Shown here: in pieces, positions 9,871 through 22,202 of the stretch
Position numbering within the stretch: position 1 is the first letter of the stretch
Layout: each line of letters opens with the position of its first letter
Position numbers and translations under genes: made by a program
The notes under the pieces: generated by a model
Seen by the model: the letters and a program-made list of their open reading frames with translations, nothing else
Databases searched by the model: none
Told to the model about the DNA's origin: nothing
Origin: Lanius collurio
Taxonomy: Eukaryota; Chordata; Aves; Passeriformes; Laniidae
DNA length: 64,000 nucleotides
Reading direction: 5' to 3'
Assembly (NCBI GenBank): GCA_020086605.1
Contig: JACBWW010000004.1
Span: 40,624,819 to 40,688,818, forward strand

Positions 9871-12800
9871 AAAACCCTTCTGTAGCTGTTGCACTTGCAT
9901 TTATTATAGAAATAGGATGAGACTCTGTAAGTGCAGTGATGTGCTGAAAGCAGGTGTCAGACTTGCATCAAAGGATGGGCCTGTGTGGAAGCTGTGAGCA
10001 GTGTCATGCATTGGGATGAGAAGCTGCTCAGCGGGGCACACTGGATAGGTCATGTTTATCAGGGGAAATGATAAACCATCAGAAAGCTGAGATTGATAAA
10101 GGAAAGAGGGAAAATCACAAGAGGACTGTATGTGGACACAGCATATCAGTAAGAATAAAGGTGGATGAGTGGGGAGATGAAGTTTGCCAGAGTAAACTGT
10201 TTTGATTTGAAAACAATTGCCTTACTGCCTTTTGGGAGCTGGCTGATACTAAACATGCATTTCTTCCATTAATTTGAAGTGCTAGAGAGCAGTAGGAGAT
10301 GTCAGAGACAGATGTTTTGTTTAGCTATTGTGCGACTTTAGAGGCAAGCCTGGGATAGCCCATGACAAGCTGAGAAACTGGGATAAGTCAGAGATTCGCA
10401 GAGATCCAGGCAGACTGAAGGAGGAAATTAGGAATGGAGCAAGATGGTGGAAAAAGAGGGAAAAAAAGTGGACAGGGAGTGGATGTTTTGGGAAGCTCTT
10501 AAATTGAAGAGGTTTTTTGCAGGGCTGGGCTCAGGCAGAAATAGGAAAAGCTGAGCTGCCTGGAAGAAAAGAAACATTTGGAAGCAGCATGGTCACCCAG
10601 GAGGAGCCAGGAAGATAGCTCCATATAGGGAATGTACAGGGAGGTGTGTGTCACAATAAGAAATGTGCTTAATTCATTTGGTAGCATTGTAGTGTGTCCT
10701 GCAGGAACTTCTATGGAGCTTCAGGGGAGCTGCTGAGTTCAGCCCCTTGCTGGAGGTGACACACCTGATGGCTGTGACCTCCTCGTCAGCCGGGTCTCAC
10801 AGGGGTTCGACTGTCCCCTCTGCCCAGGGAGCAGCTGCAGGAGCACTGGCAGGCAGAAGTGCCAAGGCACAAGCTCTGTAGGGCAGCTAAATAGCAGCCC
10901 TGGGGATTGGAAGGGAGCCTTTCCCAGTGGGTAGGATGTGACAAATGTCCTGTTGTTTCAATGAGATAATCTTCTGCCATTAGTGTAATCACTGTAATTA
11001 GTCAAGCTGTCCTCCCAGTGATGTCCCCTGGGATGTGTTTCAAAATTTTCTTCCTGTTAGTGCCTGGAGGGTGCTGGATTTGGGAGTAAAGAAGAGCAGC
11101 ACTGTTGTTATCCACTCTAAGAGGAGAAATCTGAGCAAAAGGGGCAGTTTCGGGGTATGACTTTGAACAATCATAGTAAAAGGATGTGATGGGATGGTTT
11201 TTTGCAGAGTGTGGGTGAAAGTTAGGAAAGGGATAAGATCCTTGTGCAGAATGGGATGTATGTATTTGTACAGGGGTAGGGTAGCTCCTGTTGGGACATT
11301 TGTCTCATGGTTTCTCCCCTAAGCATACATTCTGGTGGAAGACTGTCAGTCTACAGCTGTTATGGTGCCTTCGTTGCAGAAACAGACATGTTCAGTAATA
11401 TGGTTTTTATGCAGGCATAAAGCAATTGCATTAAAATAAAAGAGGTTCTTCAATTTCATGAGGCTTAAAAATGTGTATGGTCCACAAGGCCGTACAAATC
11501 CCTCTTGATTTTCTAATGTGCAGCAGCATAGGGCTTTGCAGAATAAATGGAGCTAATCATTTCTAGGAGCTGGTCTGATCCATTGCTTGAGAAGCTGTGA
11601 GCTTGGGCTTGTTCCCTTGAGTAATTTGTAACTCCTTTCTTCTGTCTTAAAATGTTAATACACAGAGCTGTGGAACTTCACGGCTTTTGTAAAGCTTTGT
11701 GAATGCTGCAGTGAAAAATTGTCCTCCATAAAGTATAGAGTGTTATTCCTAGACTCCTGTGGGGTAGAGCACCCTCCTTTTGTGTGTAGTGGACTGAAGG
11801 GCTGGATAGCAATTGTTGAAACCTTGAATATTTGCAATGAATTGTGGAAGAAGAATGAAAGAATAGATAACTTGCCATTAGTGGAAGTAAGAAACAGAAA
11901 TGCATATAAGTGAACATAAATGTGTATTTTCCAGGCTTTCAGGGAACATAAAAATTGCTATTAAAGTAGAACAAATCAGCTTTAACATTAAGTAGAGCTT
12001 CTGCGTAAGAACTGGATAAATATTAGACTGTAAGTAACTGCAAAGCCCCCCTGAAAAACAGGGCTATAGAAATAAACACATGCCTTTCCACTTGTCCCAC
12101 ATTCATTAAAAAGCATCAAATGCTGTGAATCTGCTATCAGCAACATCTGTTTCCTGAGTTCTCTTTAGGAGATGCTGATCTACATTTAGTTATATTATTG
12201 TCTCTCATCCAGAAACATCACATTTTGGCTCCTTTGAAGAATGTACCAGCAATGCTTTTGGTTCCAGAGAGGTACCTCATCATTCTGTAACTTCTCTGCC
12301 CCTCCCACTGCCTTGTACATAACAGTGCAAAGCATTTCTTCCAAGTTCAACAACTACGCTGGTTTATGTGCAGACTGAAAATTTTAGTAGGCAAAGGAAG
12401 TGCTTTTAAGCAGGAGCTCTGATTTTTAAAAGCAGCTGCAAAAATGTCTCACAATGATTTCTTAGTTTAGCCAGGAAAAAAGAAATATATTCTCACCCTT
12501 TTAGTATGTTATAAAAGTTTATACTAACATAATTCTAATGCAATCAGTAACAATGCAGAGCTGTAAAATAAGTATAACATGATGGAAACAAGCATAATGG
12601 TCCTACTTACCAACCCAGAGCTAAACTTTCAGTGTGAGCAGGAGGCTTGGTATTTTTCATCCATCAATAACACTATTTTGTATTTAAAACTGTTAACATT
12701 AGAGTACTATAAAATCACCATGACTCCTTTGCATATCGTTAGCATTGTAGAGATCTACTGCTGGTGTCTGGCTGATGGATTAGACACTTTCAGATCATCA

Positions 12801-13585
12801 TTACATCTACGCCGTCGCTGGTGCTGTCCGTATCCACAAGAGTAATTCTGGCAATAAGCATTAAGTGATATCATCACTCTTCCAGATAGTCTCTGGAGAA
12901 GCCAAGCAATGATGTCATGTCTAAGCAGTCCTTTAATCCCTGATGTATCTTTTAATGTCCTGATTTACATGTGTTTCTACAGTAGTGTGAGGAATCACAT
13001 TCTACTCTGAAGCTTAATGTTTTGGGTTTTTTTCCTTTGGCTGTCAGTTTTTCAAATTTAGCAGTAGAAGTCCATTCTTTTCAAGAAAAACAATGTCTTT
13101 TTTAGATGGAAGTCTATATAACCACATACATATCATACACAGGTATGTTAGGATTAGATTTTATAATTTGGCTGATTTTTTCATACCCATGTCCCAATCC
13201 TAAAAGAAGTTTAGATGAGACTGTCAGAAAGGTTTCTTGGATTGAGTTTTGTTGTGATTTGTTTGCTTGCTTGTTATTAGAACTTTTCTATGCTAGTAGC
13301 AGCCTTAATTCAGTTGCATTTCAATTGCCAGAAATGCTTTTGCTGAAATAATTGACTTCTTTTTTTAACTCAACACACTAATATAAATTATATCAACAAA
13401 AGACAATGTTGTTGTTATAGGCTGTGCCTGTGATAGCTTAAACTGCTTCAGTTCTGCCAAGATGGGTTGTACTTGCATAATGATATCAGCAAACCATTTC
13501 TGAAGTAGACCTTGCCGGAGGCACATGCTTAACTTTACATAATGCAAATAATCTCACTGATTTCAGAAATTATTTATAAGACAAA

Positions 13586-13640
13586 ATCTTGGCCCCCTCA
13601 TTCCACAGACTTCAGTGGAGCTAAAAGCCACCCACAGGGC
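13586..13640. repeat. Possible ancient amniote LINE relic
   Basis: The words CTTGGCCCC followed by 'GACTTCAGTGGAGCTAAAA' resemble the 'gaagtcaatggagc' motif of old CR1/L3-type 3' ends common in reptiles and birds. Only about 50 bases can be matched by eye, so this is tentative. Confidence 0.3.
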
Positions 13641-14855
13641 ATAAAGCTTTTTCAAACTCTGGACTAGAGCTGATAGAATCCCTGGGGCAGCAACAGAATT
13701 GATCTTTTGGTTTTGAAGAAGAGGTGAGACTTGTGGGTAAATCGTGGAAAACTTAAGAACTATAGATGTAACTTATTATTCATGTGAAAGAGAGAAGGGA
13801 ATGAGCAGAGGCTTGCATAAAAGTAATAACATTGCCAAGGGGATGGTCTAGGAAAATGGCCTTTAAAGCAGTATTTTGGATAAATAACTGTGGAACAAGA
13901 TTGAATCTGTCAAGAGAGTTTTATCTCTGCAGATGACAGGATGCTATGGATGGCCTATTAGCGACACTATGTGGGAGCCATCTGCCAGGCTAAGGTAGAG
14001 CTTAGACACAAGATTCAAGAGCAAGCTCCAAGATGAAGATGATATTCCAGTTATGGGCTGACGCAGTAGGAAGATGGTTATTGTTCAGAAGTCATAAGGA
14101 AAGAAGATAATGGGCAGGAGAGTCTTTGGAAGAAAATTAAGATGTCTGCTTTAGTAATCATGAGTTTGTGGTAATTGCTAAACACACACATAAAAATATG
14201 AGAAAAGAAGCTGAGATTTCCATTTGAACAGACGGTGTGGCGTTTTGGAAGTCATCAGGCAAGCTGAATTTGTGTTTGCAAATGAGAGGAAATGTGGAAG
14301 GGAAAGAAAAGGAACAAAAAGGACGGGGGCTAGTGAAACTCCAGAAGGAAGCTGAGGTGTGATGCATGAGGGGAGTCCAATAGTGGACACACTGAGGTAG
14401 CGCTCAGGGAACCAGAAGGAGGATGCAAGGAATGCTATCTCTGAAGATGTAAAAAGAAACAACACAACAGCAGGAGCATGGCCAAAGCTACCGAAGGGCC
14501 TGACTAACAGGCTGTGGAGTTACTGTTAGAAGTATTTCCTGTTGACTCTAAGAGCATAAACTAGATGTTTATAGACTGGCTTTTTTTGAAAGGAATTCTA
14601 GATGATTATTGGGGTGATCTCAGAGTGGCTGATGTGTTTTGGCATGGGTTTTTCAAGATGGGAGGGACCAAAGCAGATTTGAAGTTTCTTTGTATTAGGA
14701 AGGGAAGAGCTACAAGGAGAAAAGGTTGCAAGGGAGGTCTGAGAACAAGGAAATCACCCTCATAAACAGAGTTGGCTGCAGCAGGAGACCTCTTTGTGCA
14801 ATCATCAATGAATGATCCCTTGAACAAGAAAATTAATGACTTGAACTGTGAATGA

Positions 14856-14861
14856 GACAGT
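14856..14861 (+). repeat. Target-site duplication, left copy (GACAGT)
   Basis: GACAGT directly before the TG that opens the LTR at 14862; an identical hexamer follows the terminal CA at 15155. Confidence 0.85.
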
Positions 14862-15155
14862 TGTCGCCCTGGTTTTTAGAAATCTTTTAGCCTTCTGATA
14901 TTTACATTCTAGTTACACGCTTTCCCATGCTTTGTTCTGTAAACAGCTAGTTGTTTGCATTCCTTCATAGAGGTGGAGAAGGCATGATGGACTGGTAACC
15001 TGTCCAGTGCCATGGGAGAGGTGGCTCCTTCTCCCTCCAATGCCCTGTCTCTTTTGTAAAACTATAAGTAGTGGAGTCAGATAATAAACTTCCTCTTTTC
15101 ACCCTCACCTTCAGCTGTGTGAACACGCGTGTGCTTTCCGTGTCCTACTGCGACA
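14862..15155 (+). mobile_element. Endogenous retrovirus solo LTR with perfect 6-bp target duplication, sense
   Basis: A 294-base LTR, TGTCGCCCTGG...CTGCGACA. It has the expected parts in order: U3 with 'CTTTTAGCCTTCTGATATTTA' near 14885 and the 'GGAGAAGGCATGATGG' block near 14975, a TATA-like TATAAG at 15063, AATAAA at 15083, and a GT-rich downstream element with 'TTCAGCTGTGTGAACACGCG' near 15111. It is flanked on both sides by GACAGT. A 6-bp duplication is typical of class II (ERVK-like and alpharetroviral) integrases and differs from the 5 bp of ERVL. The arrangement resembles a short avian LTR family. No internal viral sequence remains, consistent with LTR-LTR recombination after integration. 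No coding capacity. Confidence 0.9.
15063..15088 (+). promoter_or_regulatory. LTR core promoter and polyadenylation signal
   Basis: TATAAG at 15063-15068 and AATAAA at 15083-15088. In LTRs of this layout the start site lies just downstream of the TATA element and the poly(A) signal sits within R. Both elements are intact. Confidence 0.65.
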
Positions 15156-15161
15156 GACAGT
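15156..15161 (+). repeat. Target-site duplication, right copy (GACAGT)
   Basis: Identical to 14856-14861 and directly abutting the LTR 3' end. Confidence 0.85.
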
Positions 15162-18144
15162 CACATTGGACCAGTCACGTAACTCTGTGGTCTGCAATGT
15201 GCATTTAACAAGAATTTGTCCCTTTAAGTTTGACTGCTTTTCGTAATCTCTTTGAGTCAATGTGTGTCCAACTCTGGGTGCATTTGAAAGTTATTTATTC
15301 TGGCATTTGGAAGGCATGATGGACATGCACATGAAATCCTGAGGGCTAAAGCAGGATGAGAGCAGCATCTTCTTGATGTCATGCATCAAATATTGCATGG
15401 GACAGACTGAGCTGCTGCAAATGCCTCATGAAGCTCTTAACCATCCAGGAATTATTCCATGCTTTTCTGGTATCTCAGGCATGTGTTCGAGCCTCAGCTG
15501 AGAATGCTTGTCCTGTGCCCTAGGAGACACAGGCCCTGATTTTCCTCAGCCAGTTTTGCACTCCCTTCTGCAGTATCATTGGTACAAGTTAGTTCGTTTA
15601 TTTTGCTTCTGTGGTCCTTTTAAAAATATGTTTTTCATAGATTTAAGTAAAATTTTCATCACCTCTTAATACAGCCAGCTTGCTGTGTTCAGTGGGCCAG
15701 CTGAGGCATTGCATTGATACAGACACAGACAAAGGCTTGTTGAATGATGTTATAATGTGAGTGGTTTCAGCTAATTAGCACCTGTGTTTCTGATCCTTTT
15801 TACGTTGTCCAAGTGAATGCTGTAATGGGCTGTCCCTGAGGATAAGTAGATAGCAAGTGTTTCCTGTCCATAAATGCCTCTGGAAATGCAGTGACTGTGT
15901 TCAGCTCTTGCTGAGCTGCTCAGCACCTGCTGAGCAGGAGTGGGACTTACACTTGTGTTTCAGGTGCAGTGTACTCTGGGTAGCAGAAACCCTTATCTTG
16001 CATTTCCATATTGCTGCATGGAACAAAGGCCAGTGTCAAAACAAACCCATCCCACCCCTCCATGGGTATTTTGTCTTGCTTGTCTCTTCATGAGCACTAA
16101 TCTGCAGGGAGACAACCCATGGCTGACAAAAGAGAGCTTTGTTGCTTTCTGCTAGTTTAAAGAGATACAAGGAGAGACTTCTGGACACACTTGCCCATCA
16201 CTGTCCAGACCTTTTCTAAGCTTTATCTTCTCTGGCTGCAGAGTTTGTGAGGTGCAAGTCACCTCTCCTGAAACTGCCCTGTGGTTTCCATAGGATGAAA
16301 TCATTCACTGGAGATTAGACTATGACTTCTGATTTACAAAAGTGTCACTCTATTCAGGTGGCTTCAGATGACTGAATTCTAGAAGCTGTTACAAATACCA
16401 GTATGGGCAAAGAGGCCAACTTGATCACTCACTTGCCTTACACTGGGGTTTGCTGCCCTCCCTGCTGTGTCAATGGGACTGTAAATGGCACTGCACCAGG
16501 AAACTAGAACATCAAAATGATGGAGAGACAGAAACCTTGCAGAAAGTGAAAGGGATCTTTTGATCTTTAAGTGACCCAGTTCATCACGTGGTCCCACAAA
16601 ACCTTTACATGTGTGTAGTTAAGGTGCTAAACTGCAGCACAGGGAAGTTAATGAAGGAGCAGGGACTTAGGGTGCCCTTAGACACAGCAGAGCAACTGAC
16701 AGATCAATTTCCTATAGTGCTATTTAATTCCTCTAGGGGGTTTCTGCCAGCATTCAAAACCTTGTAAGCCCCTTAAGTCAGGAGTCAGTTTATTACAAAT
16801 GCTGAAGGATGCATTTAAAACCCTAATCCCTGCACCTCTCTTGTACTGGTGCTTGAAACCCAAGGTATTTTTGTAACATTATAAGGTATGAGTATCAGTA
16901 AATGAGATCTTTGAAGAAACCCCAACCACCCCACAGAATCCCCTGGGACTAAACTTCTATATTATGTGGGTGAAGTTGTAGAAGTTGACAGTGTCTGTAT
17001 AAATTCATGGAGGGAATTGCATTGGAGAAAGTCTCTTTCCCTTTATGGAGGAAAATCAATCCCCCAGAAACCATGCATTTGGTGTGGTTGTGATTCCTCT
17101 TTATTCTGAATGCTGACAGTCTCTTGGGACTGAAGTGTACTGTTTTTGCTTCCTTTTAGTATCAAGATGTGCATCACACTGATGGTTTTTAGAATGAGGG
17201 GAAAGATGGGGAAGGCAAAGAAAATGTTTTCCTTGTAGGTGTCCCTGTGGGAAAAAGCCTTTATGTCTTTGTTCTTCCCTCATACTTTCTACTAGCATCT
17301 TGTTTACACAGTATTTCTCAAAACATTTCTAAGTCAAATCAATCTTTTTTGTACCAGGTTTGACCTCACTCTTATTAATTTATGTGACCAGCTGTTCTCA
17401 AGATAAGTGATACAAAAGAGTTAAGGAAAGGAGAGAAAGAGCAATGGGAAAGAGCAACTACTTTTCTGTCTCCTCTGCCTCTGTGAAATATACATGCAGC
17501 AAATAACCTGAAGGATTGTTTTTACCTCTCCCATTAACTAAACTGCTACCAGAGATGGTGTTAGCTGACATGAATAGTCACTCATGACCACAACTAGCAA
17601 TATTTATCTCCTTCCCATTGCAAGGACTGGAATGGTTCATAGCTGTGCAGGGTCCTGAAGATGGTTTCTGTGTGGGACAGACATTATGCTCTTGCAGCTG
17701 TACAGGCATGGGATTATCTTGATGCTCTTCAAGTATTCCTCACATCCCATTGTCATCAGACACATATGTCGTGCTTCCAGTTAAAGGAATGTTGGAATGC
17801 ATGTTCTCTCATCTGTATTGCAGAACCATATTCCTCCTCCCTTTTGTATCTGTGGGGAGTGTATCTTGAAAGAAATGTTCAGTTTCCTCCTACAGAAGTT
17901 TCATGTAAATTTGGTAGGATTAGTAATAATGATAATTTTTAAGATTAGAGGCATCCATTTATGATGGTTATCTTAGCAGGTGAGGAGAGTGAGCATCACT
18001 AGACATCCACGAAAGGCCCGGCACCTTCATGAAGTGTCAGTTACTCTTTGTGGATGGTGAAATTAGCCTTCAGAGAACGCTGTGCTGCCCAAGATCATTT
18101 CTGACATCCAAGATATCCGACCCTATTCACAAAGTGTAAGAAAA
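15162..18144. other. Non-coding sequence, nothing recognised
   Basis: Three kilobases without a recognisable repeat or gene. Open frames such as 15857-16093 and 17661-17942 are short, start without context and have no recognisable domain. Confidence 0.5.
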
Positions 18145-18278
18145 ATAAGTGCAATTATCCTCACTTTACAGATTAGATTGGAAGCAGAGTAAGCGTAAGT
18201 TAAATGTGTCAGAGCCAGGGTTTGAATCATAATCATCTGAATCTCAGACTGGTGCTTTAGCCTCCAGAAAGCACTGTT
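18145..18278 (-). repeat. MIR-like ancient SINE relic, antisense
   Basis: Read on the + strand this follows the reverse complement of MIR: 'CCTCACTTTACAGATTAGA' near 18159, 'GTCAGAGCCAGGGTTTGAATC' near 18208, then 'CTCAGACTGGTGCTTTAGCC' near 18243. The order and spacing agree with the MIR core region (the tttacagatgagg, then gcagagccaggattcgaac words). It is diverged and incomplete. MIR-like copies are rare but present in bird genomes. Confidence 0.65.
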
Positions 18279-19145
18279 GTTCTGGAGAGGAAAAGCTTGC
18301 AGCAGTCAAAGTTGCAGCTTTGGGGAAGTGAATGGCCAGAAAAATGAGTGTTAGCCAAATGTTCTTCATTTTTGTGTTTATGTGAGAGAAGCTGTGCATG
18401 CTAATTTGGTAAAAATTCAACTTCATAATTTAATTAGAAGTTGTTGTTATCTCAAAACTTTGCAGCACTCCCACATTTCTCCTGACAGCTTGGGCTGTGT
18501 GGCACAGACAAGCTAGGATAGTTTAAATGTCAAAATATGCTTTACATTCTTGTGTGTATATATATCAATGCATTATTGAGTAAAATAAAACTATGCAGTG
18601 TGACAGATTACGTTTCTCTAATTGTCATCATTCTTCAAAAGAATTTGTGGCTGTCAAGAGAAATTTGCACCTCTAGAAGCATGGAAAACCTTGGAATCAT
18701 CTAGGCTGAAAATAAGGCCAGACCTTGCTCTATGTAGCTCTTTCTTGAACATTGCTGGAGCTCATTTGAATACATTTGGTTTTGAATGCTTTCCCTTGCT
18801 TTGCTAATTACACATGGGGCTGTATCTCATGCAGAATTCTGAACATTTTTCTCTGTTTATCAACAATTTTTATTTGCGGGAATAAAGAAGTGGGAAGCTT
18901 ATATCCTGAGGGAGCTGTTTCTTCACATGTTCCTGCTGGATGGCCCTACTGCTGTGGTGTTTGTGGAGCAAGAAGCCAGTGCACCCCCATGAGTTAGGGA
19001 AGGTTTGTGTTCCCTTTTTGGCGGTGGATGTGAGGTAGCAGTAGGCTGGAACTGGGAATCTCTTAGCTAAATTTTGCTTAACCTGGAGAACCTGGACCAG
19101 CTCAGCAGAAGTTGGAGAAGCACTGGTTTCTCCTGGAGCATTATT
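18279..19145. other. Non-coding sequence, nothing recognised
   Basis: AT-leaning sequence with a short (TG)(TA)n tract at about 18551-18575. No gene or repeat family recognised. Confidence 0.5.
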
Positions 19146-19783
19146 GATGATGGACAAGAGGCTGACACGACCCAGCAATGTGCATTTGCAGCCCAGAAAG
19201 CCAACCGTGTTCTGGACAGCATCAAAAGCAGTGTGGCCAGCAGATCCAGGGAGGGGATTCTGCCCCTCTGCTCTGCAGGTAGCTCACCTGGAGCACTGCA
19301 TCCAGCTCTGGGGTCCATCACAGGAAGGGCATGGAATGGGGCCACCATGAGGGGGCCACCATGATTATTAGAGGGAATGGAACACCTCTCATATAAGGAA
19401 AGGCTGAGAGAGTTGAGATTGTTCAGCCTGGAAAAGAGAAGGCTTTGGGGTGACCTGATTGGGGTCTTCCAGTACCTGCAGGGATCCCACAGGACAGGTG
19501 TAGAGGACTATTTACAGGAGCATGTAGTGACAGGACAAGGGGGGAATGGCTTCAGACTAAAAGAGAGTGGGTTTATATCAGATAAGAGAAAGGTCTTTGC
19601 TGTGAGTGAGGGTTTGCCCAGAGAAGTTGTGGGTGTCCCATCCCTGTCAGTGTTGAAGGCCAGGTTGGATGGAGCTCTGAGCAACCTGGTCTAGTGAAAG
19701 GTGTCCCTGCCCACAGCAGGGGGTTGGAACTAGGTGATGTTTAAAGTATCTTCCAACCCAAACCATTCTATGATTCTATGATT
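19146..19783 (+). mobile_element. CR1 LINE 3' fragment, sense, with intact octamer-type tail
   Basis: 5'-truncated CR1 covering the last part of ORF2 and the 3' UTR, ending 'CCATTCTATGATTCTATGATT', the hallmark CR1 tail. Coding remnants include 'AQKANRVLDSIKSSVASRSRE' in the first part and EHLSYKERLREL...SLEKRRLWGDLIGV from 19379, continuing open to 19694 in one frame. It is the best-preserved CR1 here and probably the youngest. Most of the segment between about 19320 and 19370 is scrambled: a 13-base unit GGGGCCACCATGA occurs twice (19338 and 19352). It resembles the CR1-J/H-type 3' end, but subfamily is uncertain. Confidence 0.92.
19377..19694 (+). pseudogene. C-terminal remnant of CR1 ORF2
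   Basis: An open 105-codon frame that keeps the C-terminal CR1 ORF2 motifs: HLSYKERLREL, SLEKRRLWGDLIGV, and the PREVVGVPSLSVLKARLD end, stopping at 'GALSNLV'. Full CR1 ORF2 proteins are many hundreds of residues; this has neither the endonuclease nor the RT domain, so it is a fragment with no function of its own. Confidence 0.85.
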
Positions 19784-22180
19784 ATTGCATTATGTGTGTT
19801 TTAGGTAGGCTGAAGGGGTGTATGCACTCATGGATATACTATTACGAGGCTGCAATGAGGAGCCACTGAAGAACATGAGAAAGGGAATGAAGTAATTAAG
19901 AGAGGCAGATTGAAACAAAGATGACTCATCTGATGCCTCAACCATAAATGTCACCAATAATTTCTAGCTAGGCAGAAATCAACAACTACTGTTCCAGCTG
20001 GCCTTCCTATTTCCTCTAAAAATATTTAATTTTGAGTTTTGTTTACTATGTGGGAGAATCCTTTTGTGTGCTGCATAGATCTAAAGCCATATATTGTCAC
20101 TTAAGGGGACAGTATCCCCAGCAGGGATACTGGAGGTGCCAACCTTGACACTAAAGTGTCTACTGTGATTAATAAGCTCAGACTCAGGAAACCTTAAAAC
20201 TGTGTGTTCTGGTTGTGAACTGGATCTCTGGGTTGAGAGACATGGTTCAAATGGACAGTTGCATGTAGGAAATTACAGATGGCAACAGGGGCTTCAGCAG
20301 CACCTCAAGTTCCAGGTAGACACCTAGTCTTTTTTTTTGTAGCAAACGTGTCATAGTAGTTAGGCATTGCTGTACCCCAGATTAATTTACCTGGTCAGAT
20401 ACTCTTGCTTTGAGAGAAAATCTGGAATTAAATGCCAGGGATAGAATGCCCTTTCCTTGTGCTGTTTTTCTGGATGCAGATGGATGCCCTCTGTGCACTC
20501 ACAGCAGCAGCAGCAGCAGCCAGCCAGCCAGACTGGTACATCACACCACTTTCCTTCTGCCCAAAATAAAAGAGAGACTACTTCTGATTAAAATTCAGCC
20601 AGAGGCTCTAATACTTTAGTATTAATAGCAGTCCTGGCCTTGACAAAAATAGCTGTTAAATGGGGAGTAAAAAGCTTTCCATGTTTGCCAGAGTTGTAAT
20701 GAAAATGGTGGGGCTGTCATAAATACAATGTTCGTAGTTAAAATGATTATGGGTTAACAATTTTCCGATGCATTCCACTGGATTATTCCCAGCACATTCA
20801 GATCTTAGAGTTGTAAAGGCTTAATAGAAAATCTTGACAGTGAGTCTTGATCAGTGCCAGAGGAAAAAGCAGGCAGTGTTTATGGAATCCACTCACATTC
20901 TTTACTCACCACCTTGACGTTGCTTCTGTGCTCATTTGTTGTCATCTTTATATATGTCAAACTCTCCCAAGAAACACTTGAACCAGTTGATGGCTGTGGG
21001 TGGCTAAATTCAGCTGCTGAATTTGTGATGCCTGCTATATGAGCCTAACAATGCTCATGGCCTGTAAAGGCACAGGCTGACTCCTCAGCAGGGGTAAATC
21101 CATGGCATTCTACAGAAGGGGTTGGAGCTGGGCCAATCTACAATTCCTGAAGCCTGAGCACAATGATGCATCATTGATACAAATTACTACTTTTAGGAAA
21201 AACTGGTGTTTGGAAGGAATCAAGCATGCATGGGTTAATGCTGAACTGTGAAGAATGGCCAGAAGTCACATCTGACAGATCTTTGTAGATGCCAAGGAGC
21301 TCAGGGAAAATTTAAATACCAGCCTGTGTGATAATGCTAGAACAATAGTGGCTGAGAAAATGTACAGAAATATTTTATTCCAAGCAGTAAAGTGACTAAT
21401 GCTGTTCATTTATGATCCACACAGCAGGGAAGTGCATTTGCCTCTCTGTAGCTCCAGTTTCAGTTTGTAGCAAAACTTGGCTCAGTAGCAGGAACTTGAA
21501 CATTGGATGGCTCCAGCTTTCATTAATTGTCAATTCTGTTTCATATTTCTCTAGAACAGAAGCAGAACATTCCTCGGTGTTTTTTCATTGATCCCTAGTG
21601 GGCTTTGTAAGTGGAAGGAGACACATGCATGTTTGGAAGTTCTTCTGCTGACCTGCAGGAATATTACTTCCTTCTCATTTTTCTGTATTCTGAAATAAAG
21701 GGAAAAGAACAATTTTTCCTGAAGCCAAGAAGTGCACAAACCCTCGTGGGGCATTATGATTTCTGTAACTGTAGAGAGCATGTAGCTGAGTATGGAGGGC
21801 ACCCCAGAAATACTGGACTGCTAATGCTCCATTGAGGTTTGCTTGCTTATCTCATACTAAAGAGACTAATTAGGTCTAGAGGAGCCTTCCCATTTGCAGT
21901 TGGTCGGTGTACCAGGAAATACCCTGCTGTTTATCTCTGGGTATCTCAGCTGACAAAAGAAAGCAGCACAGCAGTACCAGACAGCAGTAGAGAGCTCCCT
22001 GAATTCTCACCTCTTGTTTTGCAGGGTTGTGTATGAGATGAGGCTATTCGGTTGCTTAGTTAAATATATCCTGAAGTGCCTTTCTGAATCCATAGCCTTC
22101 TGTGTAGATTACTTTTATGAAGAAATAGTAATAATAATAGTCCTAATAAAGCATGCTCTGCACTACTGTAAAAACTTTGG
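19784..22180. other. Non-coding sequence with one microsatellite
   Basis: Beyond the triplet repeat at 20502 I recognise no repeat or gene. The frame at 20410-20619 spans that microsatellite. Confidence 0.5.
20502..20531 (+). repeat. (CAG)6 followed by (CAGC)n microsatellite
   Basis: Six CAG units and then CAGC units. Short and interrupted, but a likely polymorphic site. Confidence 0.9.
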
Positions 22181-22202
22181 TTTTTTTTTTTTTTTTTTTT
22201 TT
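22181..22202 (+). repeat. T22 homopolymer
   Basis: Uninterrupted run of 22 T. On the minus strand this is an A tract, with an AATAAA (22250-22255) about 45 bases upstream in that orientation. That spacing is long for a processed-RNA tail, and the neighbouring minus-strand sequence shows no gene I recognise. Confidence 0.9.

Larger units (their letters stand above)
9871..14861. other. Long non-coding stretch
   Basis: Five kilobases with no CR1, LTR or coding sequence that I can identify, apart from the faint relic listed at 13586. Base composition drifts from purine-rich (about 10.3-10.5 kb and 14.1-14.5 kb, many GGAAG/AAGAGG words on the + strand) to AT-rich (12.0-13.6 kb). Open frames are short and without recognisable domains. 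Confidence 0.5.
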
